DNA of 64,000 bases from Candidatus Litorirhabdus singularis (GTDB lineage Bacteria > Pseudomonadota > Gammaproteobacteria > Pseudomonadales > Halieaceae): NCBI RefSeq assembly GCF_026262625.1, contig NZ_SHNN01000002.1, forward strand, positions 558,001-622,000. The letters are read 5' to 3'. A program made the position numbers and the translations under genes. Position 1 is the first letter of the stretch, and each line of letters opens with the position of its first letter. The notes under the pieces were generated by a model that was not told where the DNA came from, did not search any database, and saw only the letters and a program-made list of their open reading frames with translations. Positions 38,571 through 46,045 of the stretch are shown piece by piece.

Positions 38571-38687
38571 TTTCAGGCCATCCAGTTGCAACAAGAAGTC
38601 GCTAATATCGGCCATGCGCTGACACAAAGGTAGATCTCCCGATGCCTTATACAGCGGTACTTGGGGTAAGCCTATTGCTCGTAGTGG

Positions 38688-39593
38688 CTAAGCACTGATC
38701 CCAAAATGCTCGAGGGCACGCTGCGCGATTGCCGCTCCATACTCCTGCACAAAATGTCCGGCTTCAGGCACTTTTAACGGCTCAGGACAATTTTTGATCA
38801 GACCACGAAGAGCTTCCATCGGGCCTTCGCCCAAGACTCCGTCACGCATACCGATGGCCATAAAGCTGCTTCCGGACCACTCCTTTGACCAGAACTCACG
38901 AGCCCGCAAACCGTGCTCGATGCCGCTCATGCCCGGTTCAACCGGCACCAATTGCGGAAAGCGCCTGACACCTGCTTTATAGCGGTTATCCGGGAATGGT
39001 GCATCGTAAGCCAGTGCATCCATGAGGTTAACCGCTTCCAGCGCATCACTAGCAAACATACCGCTAATAGGTATCTCTGGAGCTCTCGCGGCAAAGCCTT
39101 TCCACCTGGCAAACCCCTCCGACAGTGGCTCGCCAATCGGAATAGCCGTATTCATCACTAACAGGCGCTTAAAGCGACCAGGCATGTCCATCGGTAAGGT
39201 CAGACCCAAAATTCCGCCCCAGTCCTGACACACCAACGTGATATTGGTTAAATCCAGCTGTTCAATCAATCGCAACAGACTGTCGCGGTGAAAATCAAAG
39301 GTGTAGACCGCATCATCTACGGGCTTATCAGAGCGACCAAAACCGAACAGGTCCGGCACCACCGCGCGATGCCCGGCGCTACAAAAAACCGGTATCATTT
39401 TACGATACAGATAGCTCCAGGCCGGTTCACCGTGCAGGCACAGAAAAACCTCTTCTGTTGAATCACCCTCGTCAATATAAGCCATTCTGAGTGAATCATA
39501 GCCGGGCAGTGAATCGGTATAGTTAGGCTCGTAGGGAAAAGCCGGTAACAGTGAGAATCGCTCCTTAGGGGTTCGTAAGGCTTGGATCGACAT
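38688..39593 (-). CDS. haloalkane dehalogenase (HLD-I, DhlA-like alpha/beta hydrolase)
   Basis: Cleaves carbon-halogen bonds in haloalkanes. 301 residues. The catalytic set is intact: oxyanion motif HGEPAW (residues 54-59), nucleophile Asp124 with halide-binding Trp125 in CQDWGG, cap-domain Trp164 in FARWKG, acid Asp251 in GMRDGVLG and His280 in EAGHFVQE. Asp124/Trp125 carry the same numbers as in DhlA of Xanthobacter. No signal peptide, so cytoplasmic. Monocistronic, flanked by unrelated genes. The natural substrate is unknown. Confidence 0.9.
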   Translation of the reverse strand: MSIQALRTPKERFSLLPAFPYEPNYTDSLPGYDSLRMAYIDEGDSTEEVFLCLHGEPAWSYLYRKMIPVFCSAGHRAVVPDLFGFGRSDKPVDDAVYTFDFHRDSLLRLIEQLDLTNITLVCQDWGGILGLTLPMDMPGRFKRLLVMNTAIPIGEPLSEGFARWKGFAARAPEIPISGMFASDALEAVNLMDALAYDAPFPDNRYKAGVRRFPQLVPVEPGMSGIEHGLRAREFWSKEWSGSSFMAIGMRDGVLGEGPMEALRGLIKNCPEPLKVPEAGHFVQEYGAAIAQRALEHFGISA

Positions 39594-39689
39594 TGGATAC
39601 CTCGTTCAATGGCCGGCTTAACCGGTGCTGGTGGATTAGGCACCTGCCTTTGCGTTAAGAAAAGATGACCGCTACGCCAGTTATGGTCG

Positions 39690-39893
39690 CTATAGCCTTA
39701 AGCATTTTGGCAGCAAAAGCAGTGAAATGCCTACTATAACCAAAATGACGGTATTTGAAACAAAGTACGGGCAGACCATCAACGCAATACCAGTGTATCT
39801 CGCCACCGCGTGCGACTGTCGCCTGCCGTAAATGAAATACCCCAGTCCTATAGAACCGAACAATAGGGCCCAGAGTATGGTTGCCGTATCCAT
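39690..39893 (-). CDS. small two-helix membrane protein
   Basis: 67 residues from the ATG at 39893 (MDTATILWALLFGSIGLGYF). Two hydrophobic helices, about 5-20 and 34-62, with a basic YGRRQSHAV linker containing the conserved GxxYFIYGRRQ pattern. Proteins of this size and start are widespread in marine Gammaproteobacteria and are often labelled as amino-acid transport proteins without evidence. No function is assigned here. The Shine-Dalgarno is weak. Confidence 0.7.
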   Translation of the reverse strand: MDTATILWALLFGSIGLGYFIYGRRQSHAVARYTGIALMVCPYFVSNTVILVIVGISLLLLPKCLRL

Positions 39894-39934
39894 GTGCTTT
39901 TGCAGTCCACCTTGCGCGCCATTGACCACAACAT

Positions 39935-39953
39935 AGTGTCAGGTTTTTTTACA
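39935..39953 (+). promoter_or_regulatory. upstream element A of the sigma-54 promoter at 40007 (putative activator site)
   Basis: AGTGTCAGGTTTTTTTACA. An almost identical 19-mer (17/19, no gaps) lies at 45963-45981 upstream of the second sigma-54 promoter. Here it ends 54 bp before the -24 GG. It may be an enhancer site for a sigma-54 activator. Confidence 0.55.
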
Positions 39954-40006
39954 TTGTGCGCCTCATTTCACACTTGGAGAATCGTAAGTCTTTGATTTAA
40001 CTGGGT

Positions 40007-40022
40007 TGGCATGATTCATGCA
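40007..40022 (+). promoter_or_regulatory. sigma-54 promoter of the VPLPA-CTERM gene
   Basis: TGGCATG-ATTC-ATGCA against the RpoN consensus TGGCACG-N4-TTGCW: the -24 GG and -12 GC are spaced by exactly 10 bp and 10 of 12 defined bases agree. The transcription start would be near 40033, giving a leader of about 127 nt. Sigma-54 control by the PrsK/PrsR pair is known for PEP-CTERM genes in other Proteobacteria. Confidence 0.78.
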
Positions 40023-40041
40023 TAATGTAAAGCCAAGGGGA

Positions 40042-40136
40042 AAGACTAACGTTTTTCCTTAGTCTTGCTGGCGTCAATACTCACCAGCTTAAGATTCCGC
40101 CCAGGAAATGACTACGCTGGGTCAGATATGACCCAG
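40042..40136 (+). promoter_or_regulatory. two perfect hairpins in the leader of the VPLPA-CTERM gene
   Basis: AAGACTAA (40042-40049) pairs with TTAGTCTT (40059-40066), 8 bp with a 9-nt loop. CTGGGTCA (40117-40124) pairs with TGACCCAG (40129-40136), 8 bp with a GATA loop, ending 23 nt before the ATG and just ahead of the GCAGGAGC ribosome site. Neither is followed by a T-run, so they are not terminators. mRNA stabilisation or translation control is possible. Confidence 0.6.
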
Positions 40137-40159
40137 TTACAGCAGCAGGAGCAACATCA

Positions 40160-40810
40160 ATGGAAATAAGAAAGCACAAAACAATTCAGGCACTTACCCT
40201 GGCAGTGTCGCTAGGTTTTGCCGCAGCCAGCGCACAAGCTGCTACCGTCTCTTACACAGGTTCAACGGGTATTTCAGACGTTTCGGCTAGCTCACTGGAT
40301 CTGGAACAGTTTGACGCCAGTCTGGGCACACTCACTGGCATCGCTATTGACTGGGACATGGGTTTTTCAGGCGCGTTTTTCGCGATTCGGTTCTCTCAAG
40401 ACGGTACAGCATCCGGAGAGAATTCGTTTATAGCCAGCACCGCAATTACCACTGCTGCACCAGCCGGCGCAGCTGGACCCGCGCTCAACGCTAGTGCGGG
40501 AGTCGCGTTTGACGTCAATGTGCCTGAGGATTATCAGCAAAACTACTCGGGTGAAACCTCTGACTCACAGAGCTTCGGCCCTCTGGCTGCGTTCGTGGGT
40601 AACGGGCTGGTTAGTTATGACTTTTGGGGCATGGCTAGCGCTACTTCGACTGTAAGCAATGGCGTATTTTCAGGTATTGATACACACCGCTATCAAGTAG
40701 ACGCAGAGATCACCTACACCTACTCTCCAGTACCGCTGCCTGCGGCTGCTTGGTTGTTTGGTTCAGCTCTGCTTGGCCTTGCCGGTGTGGCACGACGTAG
40801 AAAGTCATAA
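40160..40810 (+). CDS. VPLPA-CTERM sorting domain protein (exported)
   Basis: 216 residues: a Sec signal peptide (about 1-27, ending SAQA), an Ala/Ser/Thr/Gly-rich beta-type exported domain with no cysteine, and a C-terminal sorting signal starting PVPLPAAAWLFGS with one hydrophobic helix and the basic end ARRRKS. Such tails are processed by an exosortase, so the protein should be sorted to the cell surface or extracellular matrix. No exosortase is in this window. The middle domain is unrecognised. It is preceded by a sigma-54 promoter and a structured leader, and followed by a terminator. Confidence 0.88.
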   Translation: MEIRKHKTIQALTLAVSLGFAAASAQAATVSYTGSTGISDVSASSLDLEQFDASLGTLTGIAIDWDMGFSGAFFAIRFSQDGTASGENSFIASTAITTAAPAGAAGPALNASAGVAFDVNVPEDYQQNYSGETSDSQSFGPLAAFVGNGLVSYDFWGMASATSTVSNGVFSGIDTHRYQVDAEITYTYSPVPLPAAAWLFGSALLGLAGVARRRKS

Positions 40811-40837
40811 GCATACCCGGAGGTCTCCTCCAGAAAA

Positions 40838-40859
40838 CCCGCCATGTGCGGGTTTTTTT
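40838..40859 (+). terminator. intrinsic terminator after the VPLPA-CTERM gene
   Basis: CCCGC (40838-40842) pairs with GCGGG (40848-40852), 5-nt loop, then seven T. AA before the stem can pair with the first U residues. Confidence 0.85.
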
Positions 40860-40881
40860 ATGCCTGTTAGTTGGTTGGATT

Positions 40882-41523
40882 CTAGTACTGGATGATGGGT
40901 GCTTTTCTGGTCCAGGTGTCGTCCGCCAACATGTGCAACATGGCGTGAGCGCAATCTGAAAACGATATTTTGGACAAGCCACTATAGGCGTTGAACCCAA
41001 GGCGATACTTCTCAGTCCTTTTACCTTCATTCATTTGCAGAGGCCGAATACCAATCCAGTCCAGGTCGAAAGTGTTCTCTAGTAGCCTGAGCTGGTTCTC
41101 TTTATCAGAGTGCCTATGCTTGAGAAAAACCTCAGCGTACCACCGTACGAATTTGGACCCCCATGTAATCACATCATCGCTCAGGATATTACTGCCGCCT
41201 CCGCACCAAACCAACTTCGAAATATCGTACTGGCGCATTGCGTCGATTATATTTTTGGTGGCATCAGTGCAGAGATTCTGAGGTGAGGTTTTTTCATCCA
41301 CGCCGATGGCGAAAAGAATAGCATCGGTGCCATCTGAAACCGCCTCCAGCACGTCGCCAGCTACCAGTGCATCGCCCTGCACTATCGTCAATCTATTGCG
41401 TACAGAATCCGGGAGCTTCTGTGGATCGCGCACGAGGACAGTAACTTCATGGCCCACTTCCAGACATTGGAGCAAACATTGCCGCCCCAAACCGCCCGTA
41501 GCACCGAACAAGGTAATTTTCAT
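40882..41523 (-). CDS. NAD(P)-binding SDR-like oxidoreductase (atypical, NmrA-like)
   Basis: 213 residues. The N-terminal FGATGGLGRQCL (residues 5-16) is the atypical-SDR dinucleotide motif, and VRDP and GDAL stretches follow the Rossmann pattern. The SDR Tyr-x-x-x-Lys is not seen; a KLVWCGGGSN stretch takes the position usual in NAD(P)-binding epimerase-like proteins. Probably cytoplasmic and single-gene. The substrate is unknown. Confidence 0.8.
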   Translation of the reverse strand: MKITLFGATGGLGRQCLLQCLEVGHEVTVLVRDPQKLPDSVRNRLTIVQGDALVAGDVLEAVSDGTDAILFAIGVDEKTSPQNLCTDATKNIIDAMRQYDISKLVWCGGGSNILSDDVITWGSKFVRWYAEVFLKHRHSDKENQLRLLENTFDLDWIGIRPLQMNEGKRTEKYRLGFNAYSGLSKISFSDCAHAMLHMLADDTWTRKAPIIQY

Positions 41524-41551
41524 ATAAGCAGTTCTCCTTACGGCTACCCCG

Positions 41552-42004
41552 CTACTGCAGCGGACGACTTAATCCATGGGCCGTAAACTTCAGACGCAAT
41601 AATTGTTGCCCGGTCGGCTCATGGAATTTTTCCTCCAGGTGCTCAAACCCATACCTTGAATAAAACCTACGACCAACAGTATTCGCTTTAAAAACCTCTA
41701 CTTCCAAATTGCCATGCATAGACTGGGCTTTATCCATTAGTGCCTTACCGATACCTTTGCCATGGTAATCGGGATGAAGAAATATTGCGCCTACCTCATT
41801 TCCCATGAGTGCGATAAAACCCCTAACTACACCGTTTACCTCAACTACCCACGTATCTGTATTCGGAAGATAGATATCGGCCGTGTTCTTGCGCTCCTGT
41901 GCTATGAATTCGTCCGTCATGAATTTATGGGCGAGTCGTGTTGCCAGCTCCCAGGTTTCAAGAACTGATTCTAGATCTGCTTGCCTATACTGTCTTATTT
42001 CCAA
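41552..42004 (-). CDS. GNAT-family N-acetyltransferase (YjaB-like)
   Basis: 150 residues. It starts MEIRQYRQADLESVLETW. The acetyl-CoA loop is HPDYHGKGIGKALMDKA (about residues 77-93), and the end YSRYGFEHLEEKFHEPTGQ is typical of the YjaB branch (lysine or amine acetyltransferases). No partner gene is adjacent. The acceptor is unknown. Confidence 0.88.
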   Translation of the reverse strand: MEIRQYRQADLESVLETWELATRLAHKFMTDEFIAQERKNTADIYLPNTDTWVVEVNGVVRGFIALMGNEVGAIFLHPDYHGKGIGKALMDKAQSMHGNLEVEVFKANTVGRRFYSRYGFEHLEEKFHEPTGQQLLRLKFTAHGLSRPLQ

Positions 42005-42092
42005 AAAGCCTTACCTATTACAGATGAAGCAATGATACGAAGCAAACAGGCGAGTCACTTAGTGGCGTATTAGAGCCTGTTACATACAGTCT

Positions 42093-42374
42093 TTACAGCA
42101 CACCAGATTCCGTTTGGTTAAGGTAAATAAAAGTTGGCTGCTTTACACCCAACTCATCTCGAATTTTCTGGACTTCCGCTGACTCAAAAAAGGATCTGGC
42201 TTGGGCATGCGACTGCCAACCTGAAAAGTGAACCACTCGATTGGCGTCACCTTGATATTGCAGCACTTGATAGTTGACCTCACCTGCCGCCTTCCTCAAA
42301 TCGGCAGCATGATCAAAACCACGTTTCCATTCAGCGTAGTTTTCTACTTCGTGAGTTATTAGCACATAGTCCAT
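42093..42374 (-). CDS. small dimeric alpha-beta barrel protein (antibiotic biosynthesis monooxygenase-like)
   Basis: 93 residues from the ATG at 42374 (MDYVLITHEVENYAEWKRGF) with an AAGGGA site seven bases upstream; a longer reading to 42470 lacks support. The pattern of a ferredoxin-like ABM fold is visible: YVLITHEV strand, YAEWKRGFD helix, VVHFSGWQSHAQARSFF. Such proteins are cofactor-free oxygenases or stress proteins. The specific role is unknown. Confidence 0.72.
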   Translation of the reverse strand: MDYVLITHEVENYAEWKRGFDHAADLRKAAGEVNYQVLQYQGDANRVVHFSGWQSHAQARSFFESAEVQKIRDELGVKQPTFIYLNQTESGVL

Positions 42375-42479
42375 TCTGAATTCCCTTAAGACACTATCCC
42401 AAGACCAACTGTTCGAGCGCCCAGAGCTACGGCGGGGCTTCTCTTTTGCGGCAACCCAGGGCGCTGCCAACTTGGAATG

Positions 42480-42878
42480 CTAGGTTTCTGGGTGCCCGAT
42501 TGCCTTCCTGAAGCCCGCTTTATCAGCAGGTGAGATCATTATCTTTTTCCCCGCGCCATACTCCAATTCAATGCGATCCAATGACAACGCTGGACTTGAA
42601 AGCAGGTTGCGCGTTTCCCGGACCGAGGATATGGACGAGATTTGAATAGTCCAGAAAAATGGTCCACTACGAACTGAGATACTCTGGTCAGCAACAACGT
42701 ACTTTGTAGATGCCAGAATCCATAGTGGCAGCCCAGCACCAAGGGCAAGAATCAGTAATCCGGTCATTACACCATCGCCTTGCTGAGTAGCTGTGTAGGC
42801 TGCAATAAGACAGGCAATGGCTGAACCTGCCAATACGAGCAAGAGCCATGTGTCGATTTTGGACTTATAAATTTCCAT
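42480..42878 (-). CDS. membrane protein with bacterial PH domain
   Basis: 132 residues: two membrane helices (about 11-30 and 37-56) followed by a small beta-rich domain (YVVADQSISVRSGPFFWTI, then SSVRETRN, LDRIELEYG) that matches the bacterial PH fold. Proteins of this plan are often called YdbT/YvbH-like PH proteins. The function is unknown. It may be co-transcribed with the ABM-like gene about 100 bp downstream. Confidence 0.72.
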   Translation of the reverse strand: MEIYKSKIDTWLLLVLAGSAIACLIAAYTATQQGDGVMTGLLILALGAGLPLWILASTKYVVADQSISVRSGPFFWTIQISSISSVRETRNLLSSPALSLDRIELEYGAGKKIMISPADKAGFRKAIGHPET

Positions 42879-43044
42879 AAATGTAAGCTCCTGAAGATTT
42901 TAACTCGAAAGAGACAGCCGCCTGTTAGTGATACCTTATAGGATTTTCCTGAAATCAACACTCACCCTCTATCAGGATCTCAATAATATCTACATGCAGG
43001 CAACTCTTGATCTCTAACCAACTTTTCTTAGTGTCAGTTCGGTT

Positions 43045-43320
43045 TTAAACCGCGTTGTTTCTGTCAGAATTGTCAACTTTAAGCGTCGCTGAGGCTACGT
43101 TGTCGTTCGATACCAGCAAAACTCGATCCGTTGGCGTAGAGAAAGTGTCATGAGAGATTGTGTCGTTCAAGACATCCTGAGCAACGAACTGGATTAGAAA
43201 CCGAAGAATGAGAGCTACCGGCGACTGGGCGATACGCCCCCGCGATCTGTACCTGGTGTGAACCGAGCAATCATTCCGTACGACTTCGAAATAACGTAAA
43301 CACGAATTTATGCGGTTTTT
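43045..43320 (-). other. long open frame without an ATG next to tRNA-Leu(UAA); possible gene remnant
   Basis: On the minus strand one frame stays open from the tRNA 3' end to TAA at 43045-43047, about 90 codons. It contains protein-like stretches such as LILRFLIQFVAQDVLNDTIS and STPTDRVLLVSNDNVASATL. There is no ATG or ribosome site, and the plus strand also has partly open frames. Possible explanations are a decayed gene, a non-coding element or chance. The rest of 42879-43324 holds nothing recognisable. Confidence 0.25.
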
Positions 43321-43324
43321 ATAG

Positions 43325-43411
43325 TGGTGCCCGAGGCCGGAATTGAACCGGCACGACCGTTAAGTCGGGAGATTTTAAGTCTCCTGTGTCTACCAATTTC
43401 ACCACCCGGGC
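43325..43411 (-). tRNA. tRNA-Leu (anticodon UAA)
   Basis: 87 nt with encoded CCA (43325-43327). Acceptor GCCCGGG/CTCGGGC, with one wobble pair; anticodon stem GGAGA/TCTCC with loop CTTAAAA gives TAA. It has a long variable arm. A plausible promoter upstream is TATTAT (43438-43443) with TTTCAG 18 bp away and a GC-rich discriminator. In E. coli the matching leuZ sits beside cysT and glyW at pgsA. Confidence 0.95.
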
Positions 43412-43521
43412 AGTACTTAGGCTATGAAAGCGGCGGCATAATATCACAAGCTTTGCGGGCACTGAAAGCTTCTCTACAACAGTGCTACACTGCCGCTTGC
43501 TGATTAGGGAAAATAATAATT

Positions 43522-44874
43522 ATGGCAAGCGCTCGCGGAGAATTTGGCTCTCGGTTTGGATTTATCATGGCCGCTGCCGGCAGTGCAGTGGGCCTGGGCA
43601 ATATTTGGGGTTTCCCGACGCAGGCAGCTAGCAACGGCGGCGCTGCATTTTTACTCGTTTATCTAGTATTGGCCTTCTGTCTCGCCTACCCGGTATTGAT
43701 GGCCGAGCTGATTATTGGCCGCCACGCGCACTCCAACGCGGTCAGCGCCCTGCAAAAAATTGCCCCTGGAGCACGCAGCCGCCGTCTGGGTACCACCACT
43801 GGCGTGGTCGGCTTTATTACCGCCAGCTTCATTCTCAGTTTTTATGCGGTTATAGCCGGCTGGATGATGGCCCACTGTTTGGCCGCAGCGGCTAACTTGC
43901 TAGGCGCACCAGACATCGCTGCCTGGCTGGTCAATATGGGTACGACACGTAATATTCTGTTTATGGCTCTGTTTATGGGCCTGACTGTCGGCATCATTAA
44001 TGGCGGGGTTCACGACGGCATTGAGCGCTGGTCCAGTCGTTTGATGCCTGTGTTGCTGGTGACCATGGTACTACTGGTGGTGTATGTGTTGACGCTGGAC
44101 GGGGCGATGGAGGGGCTAAAAGTTTACCTGCTGCCCGACTTCAGTGCGGCTATCAGCCCACAACTAATCGTTAAGGCACTGGGTGCAGCGTTTTTCTCAC
44201 TCTCACTGGGTGTGGGCACTATGCTCGTCTATGGCTCCTATGTCTCGGACAAGGAGAATCTTCCTGTGCTGGGCGGTCTGGTCACTTTGATTGATATCGG
44301 TATTGCGGTGCTGGCCGGATTTTTGGTGTTACCCGCTATGTATGTGGCACAGCACAGTGGCGTAGAGATCTTCAACAGTGCTGGTGCCCTGATTTCTGAA
44401 GATACCCTAATATTTACGGTGCTACCGGCGTTATTCGATACCATGGGCATAGCCGGAGTGGTGGTCAGTTTTGCCTTTTTCGCGCTGATGAGCATCGCCG
44501 CCCTCACCTCCTCCATTTCTATGTTAGAGGTTCCCGTTGCCTATACCATTGAGTCACAGGGCTGGACCCGTCATCGCGCGGTGCTCCTCATTGGCTTTGC
44601 CATTGGGGTGATGAGCCTGATTATCTTACTCAACTTTGACACGCTGTTCGGCTTGGTAGTCAGTGTAACTACCCGCTATTCTCAGCCCTTACTTGGGTTC
44701 ATGTATTGCCTGTTCTGCGGCTGGCTTTGGCATCGCGACAGCATCCTGCAGGAGCTCAAGAATGGCGCTCCTGATGTGGAAAGTGGCTTCTTCTGGAAAA
44801 TCTGGCCCGGTTACATTCGGTATGTATGCCCCGCCGTTATCATGATTATCTTTCTGCAGGCTATTTTCGGATAG
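43522..44874 (+). CDS. neurotransmitter:sodium symporter (NSS/SNF family)
   Basis: Sodium-coupled uptake of an amino acid or similar solute. 450 residues with 11-12 helices. The unwound TM1 motif GSAVGLGNIWGFP (residues 20-32) and NGGAAFLLVYL directly after it are diagnostic and contain the Na+ and substrate ligands. Length and helix number resemble the 11-TM bacterial NSS group (MhsT/TnaT-like). Fits a sodium-based marine energetics, together with the nqr operon. Its 3' neighbour begins 11 bp later. Confidence 0.92.
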   Translation: MASARGEFGSRFGFIMAAAGSAVGLGNIWGFPTQAASNGGAAFLLVYLVLAFCLAYPVLMAELIIGRHAHSNAVSALQKIAPGARSRRLGTTTGVVGFITASFILSFYAVIAGWMMAHCLAAAANLLGAPDIAAWLVNMGTTRNILFMALFMGLTVGIINGGVHDGIERWSSRLMPVLLVTMVLLVVYVLTLDGAMEGLKVYLLPDFSAAISPQLIVKALGAAFFSLSLGVGTMLVYGSYVSDKENLPVLGGLVTLIDIGIAVLAGFLVLPAMYVAQHSGVEIFNSAGALISEDTLIFTVLPALFDTMGIAGVVVSFAFFALMSIAALTSSISMLEVPVAYTIESQGWTRHRAVLLIGFAIGVMSLIILLNFDTLFGLVVSVTTRYSQPLLGFMYCLFCGWLWHRDSILQELKNGAPDVESGFFWKIWPGYIRYVCPAVIMIIFLQAIFG

Positions 44875-44885
44875 GGAGAGCGCCA

Positions 44886-45908
44886 GTGAATACATTGCAG
44901 CGACGTCAATTTTTACTGCGACTTGCCATTCTGGGCAGCGCTACTGCACTGCCTTCGCAGCTGCTGGCCTCTATTACCAGTGCCAAACCTCAACGCAGCG
45001 CTTTTGACGAGGACACCACGGCAACCATGGTGCTGGAGGGAATCGATCTCAGCGGTAAGACCTACGCCATTACCGGCGCGAATTCGGGGTTGGGTTACGA
45101 AACGATGAGGGTGCTAACCCAGCACGGGGCGCGCGTCATTGCTATAGCTCGCTCTCAAAAGAAAGCTGAGCAGGCCGTGGCCAGTATTAGCGGTGACGCC
45201 ATACCGGCTGTGCTCGACCTGGGCAAGTTCGACACCATTGTCGACTGCGCGCAGTCCATTCGCCAACTGAACACGCCTTTAGACGGGCTTATCTGCAACG
45301 CTGGCATCATGGCACTGCCCCAACGGGAACTACTGTACGGCATAGAAAAACAGTTTGTGGTCAATCATCTGGGACATTTCATACTCATTAACCAGCTGCA
45401 GGAACAGGTGGTAGCCGCACCTGCGGGCCGTTTTGTGATCCTCAGCAGCCTGGCCCACCAACGCGCGCCTGCAACAGGCATTCAGTTTGATGATCTGGCA
45501 CTGGAAAAGTCTGAATACGATGCCTGGGGCGCCTATGGCCACTCCAAACTGGCCAACGCGCTGTGCTCCCGCGAGCTGGCAAGGCGCTTAAACGGCACTT
45601 CGGCAACTTCCAACAGTGTGCACCCCGGAGTCATCAATACTAATCTGGGGCGTCATCTGCCCTGGTACATGCGCGTTGGAGGCGCCATGTTTGGATGGAC
45701 CTTCATGAAAACTGTTGAACAGGGCGCTGCCACCCAAACCTACGTGGCAGCACACCCTCAAATGAAAGGCATTAACGGTTACTATTTTGCTGACTGCAAT
45801 ATCGACCCAGGTGAAACTCCCTCGATGCAGGATGACGCCATGGCCAGCCAACTATGGGAAGTCTCCGAGCGTCTGACCCGCGAATGGCTGCCAAGTAAGA
45901 CAGCTTAA
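44886..45908 (+). CDS. SDR family oxidoreductase with a Tat-like signal
   Basis: 340 residues from GTG 44886 with a GGGAGAG site nine bases upstream, 11 bp after the symporter gene. Residues 1-30 resemble a twin-arginine signal (LQRRQFLLRLAILGSATALP, then LLAS). Then comes a retinol-dehydrogenase-like SDR: TGANSGLG cofactor motif near residue 60, CNAGIM near 138, the catalytic Ser in VILSSLAH and YGHSK with Tyr and Lys. Export of an NAD(P) enzyme is unusual. The substrate is unknown. Confidence 0.85.
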   Translation: MNTLQRRQFLLRLAILGSATALPSQLLASITSAKPQRSAFDEDTTATMVLEGIDLSGKTYAITGANSGLGYETMRVLTQHGARVIAIARSQKKAEQAVASISGDAIPAVLDLGKFDTIVDCAQSIRQLNTPLDGLICNAGIMALPQRELLYGIEKQFVVNHLGHFILINQLQEQVVAAPAGRFVILSSLAHQRAPATGIQFDDLALEKSEYDAWGAYGHSKLANALCSRELARRLNGTSATSNSVHPGVINTNLGRHLPWYMRVGGAMFGWTFMKTVEQGAATQTYVAAHPQMKGINGYYFADCNIDPGETPSMQDDAMASQLWEVSERLTREWLPSKTA

Positions 45909-45933
45909 GGCCGTGCGGAATCGCTTCAGTCAA

Positions 45934-45949
45934 TGTGAACTGGTTCACA
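45934..45949. promoter_or_regulatory. perfect CRP/Vfr-type palindrome
   Basis: TGTGA-ACTGGT-TCACA matches the CRP core consensus TGTGA-N6-TCACA at all ten defined positions. It lies 26 bp after the SDR stop and about 98 bp upstream of the sigma-54 promoter at 46046. It could bind a CRP-family regulator or be part of a transcript-end hairpin. Confidence 0.5.
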
Positions 45950-45962
45950 ACTTTACCTTCTA

Positions 45963-45981
45963 AGTGTCGGTTTTTTTTACA
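45963..45981 (+). promoter_or_regulatory. upstream element B of the sigma-54 promoter at 46046 (putative activator site)
   Basis: AGTGTCGGTTTTTTTTACA, identical at 17 of 19 positions to the element at 39935-39953. It ends 65 bp before the -24 GG, 11 bp (about one helical turn) more than at the other locus. A role as T-run of an SDR terminator is possible, but no good stem precedes it. Confidence 0.55.
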
Positions 45982-46045
45982 GTTTTTCGATTCTATCAAC
46001 CTGTATCGACGGCCCCGGCCTTGAGTTACGTGGTGTTTGAGCGAT

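Noticed and set aside
38642-38698. 18-codon ORF starting MPYTAVLGVSLLLVVA
   Set aside because: Hydrophobic and signal-like, but it has no ribosome site, ends inside the convergent dehalogenase gene and is too short to judge.
43030-43052. AGTGTCAG-TTC-GGTTTT, resembling the 19-bp sigma-54 upstream element
   Set aside because: It needs a 3-bp gap, the T-run is broken, and no GG-N10-GC promoter lies 50-70 bp downstream.
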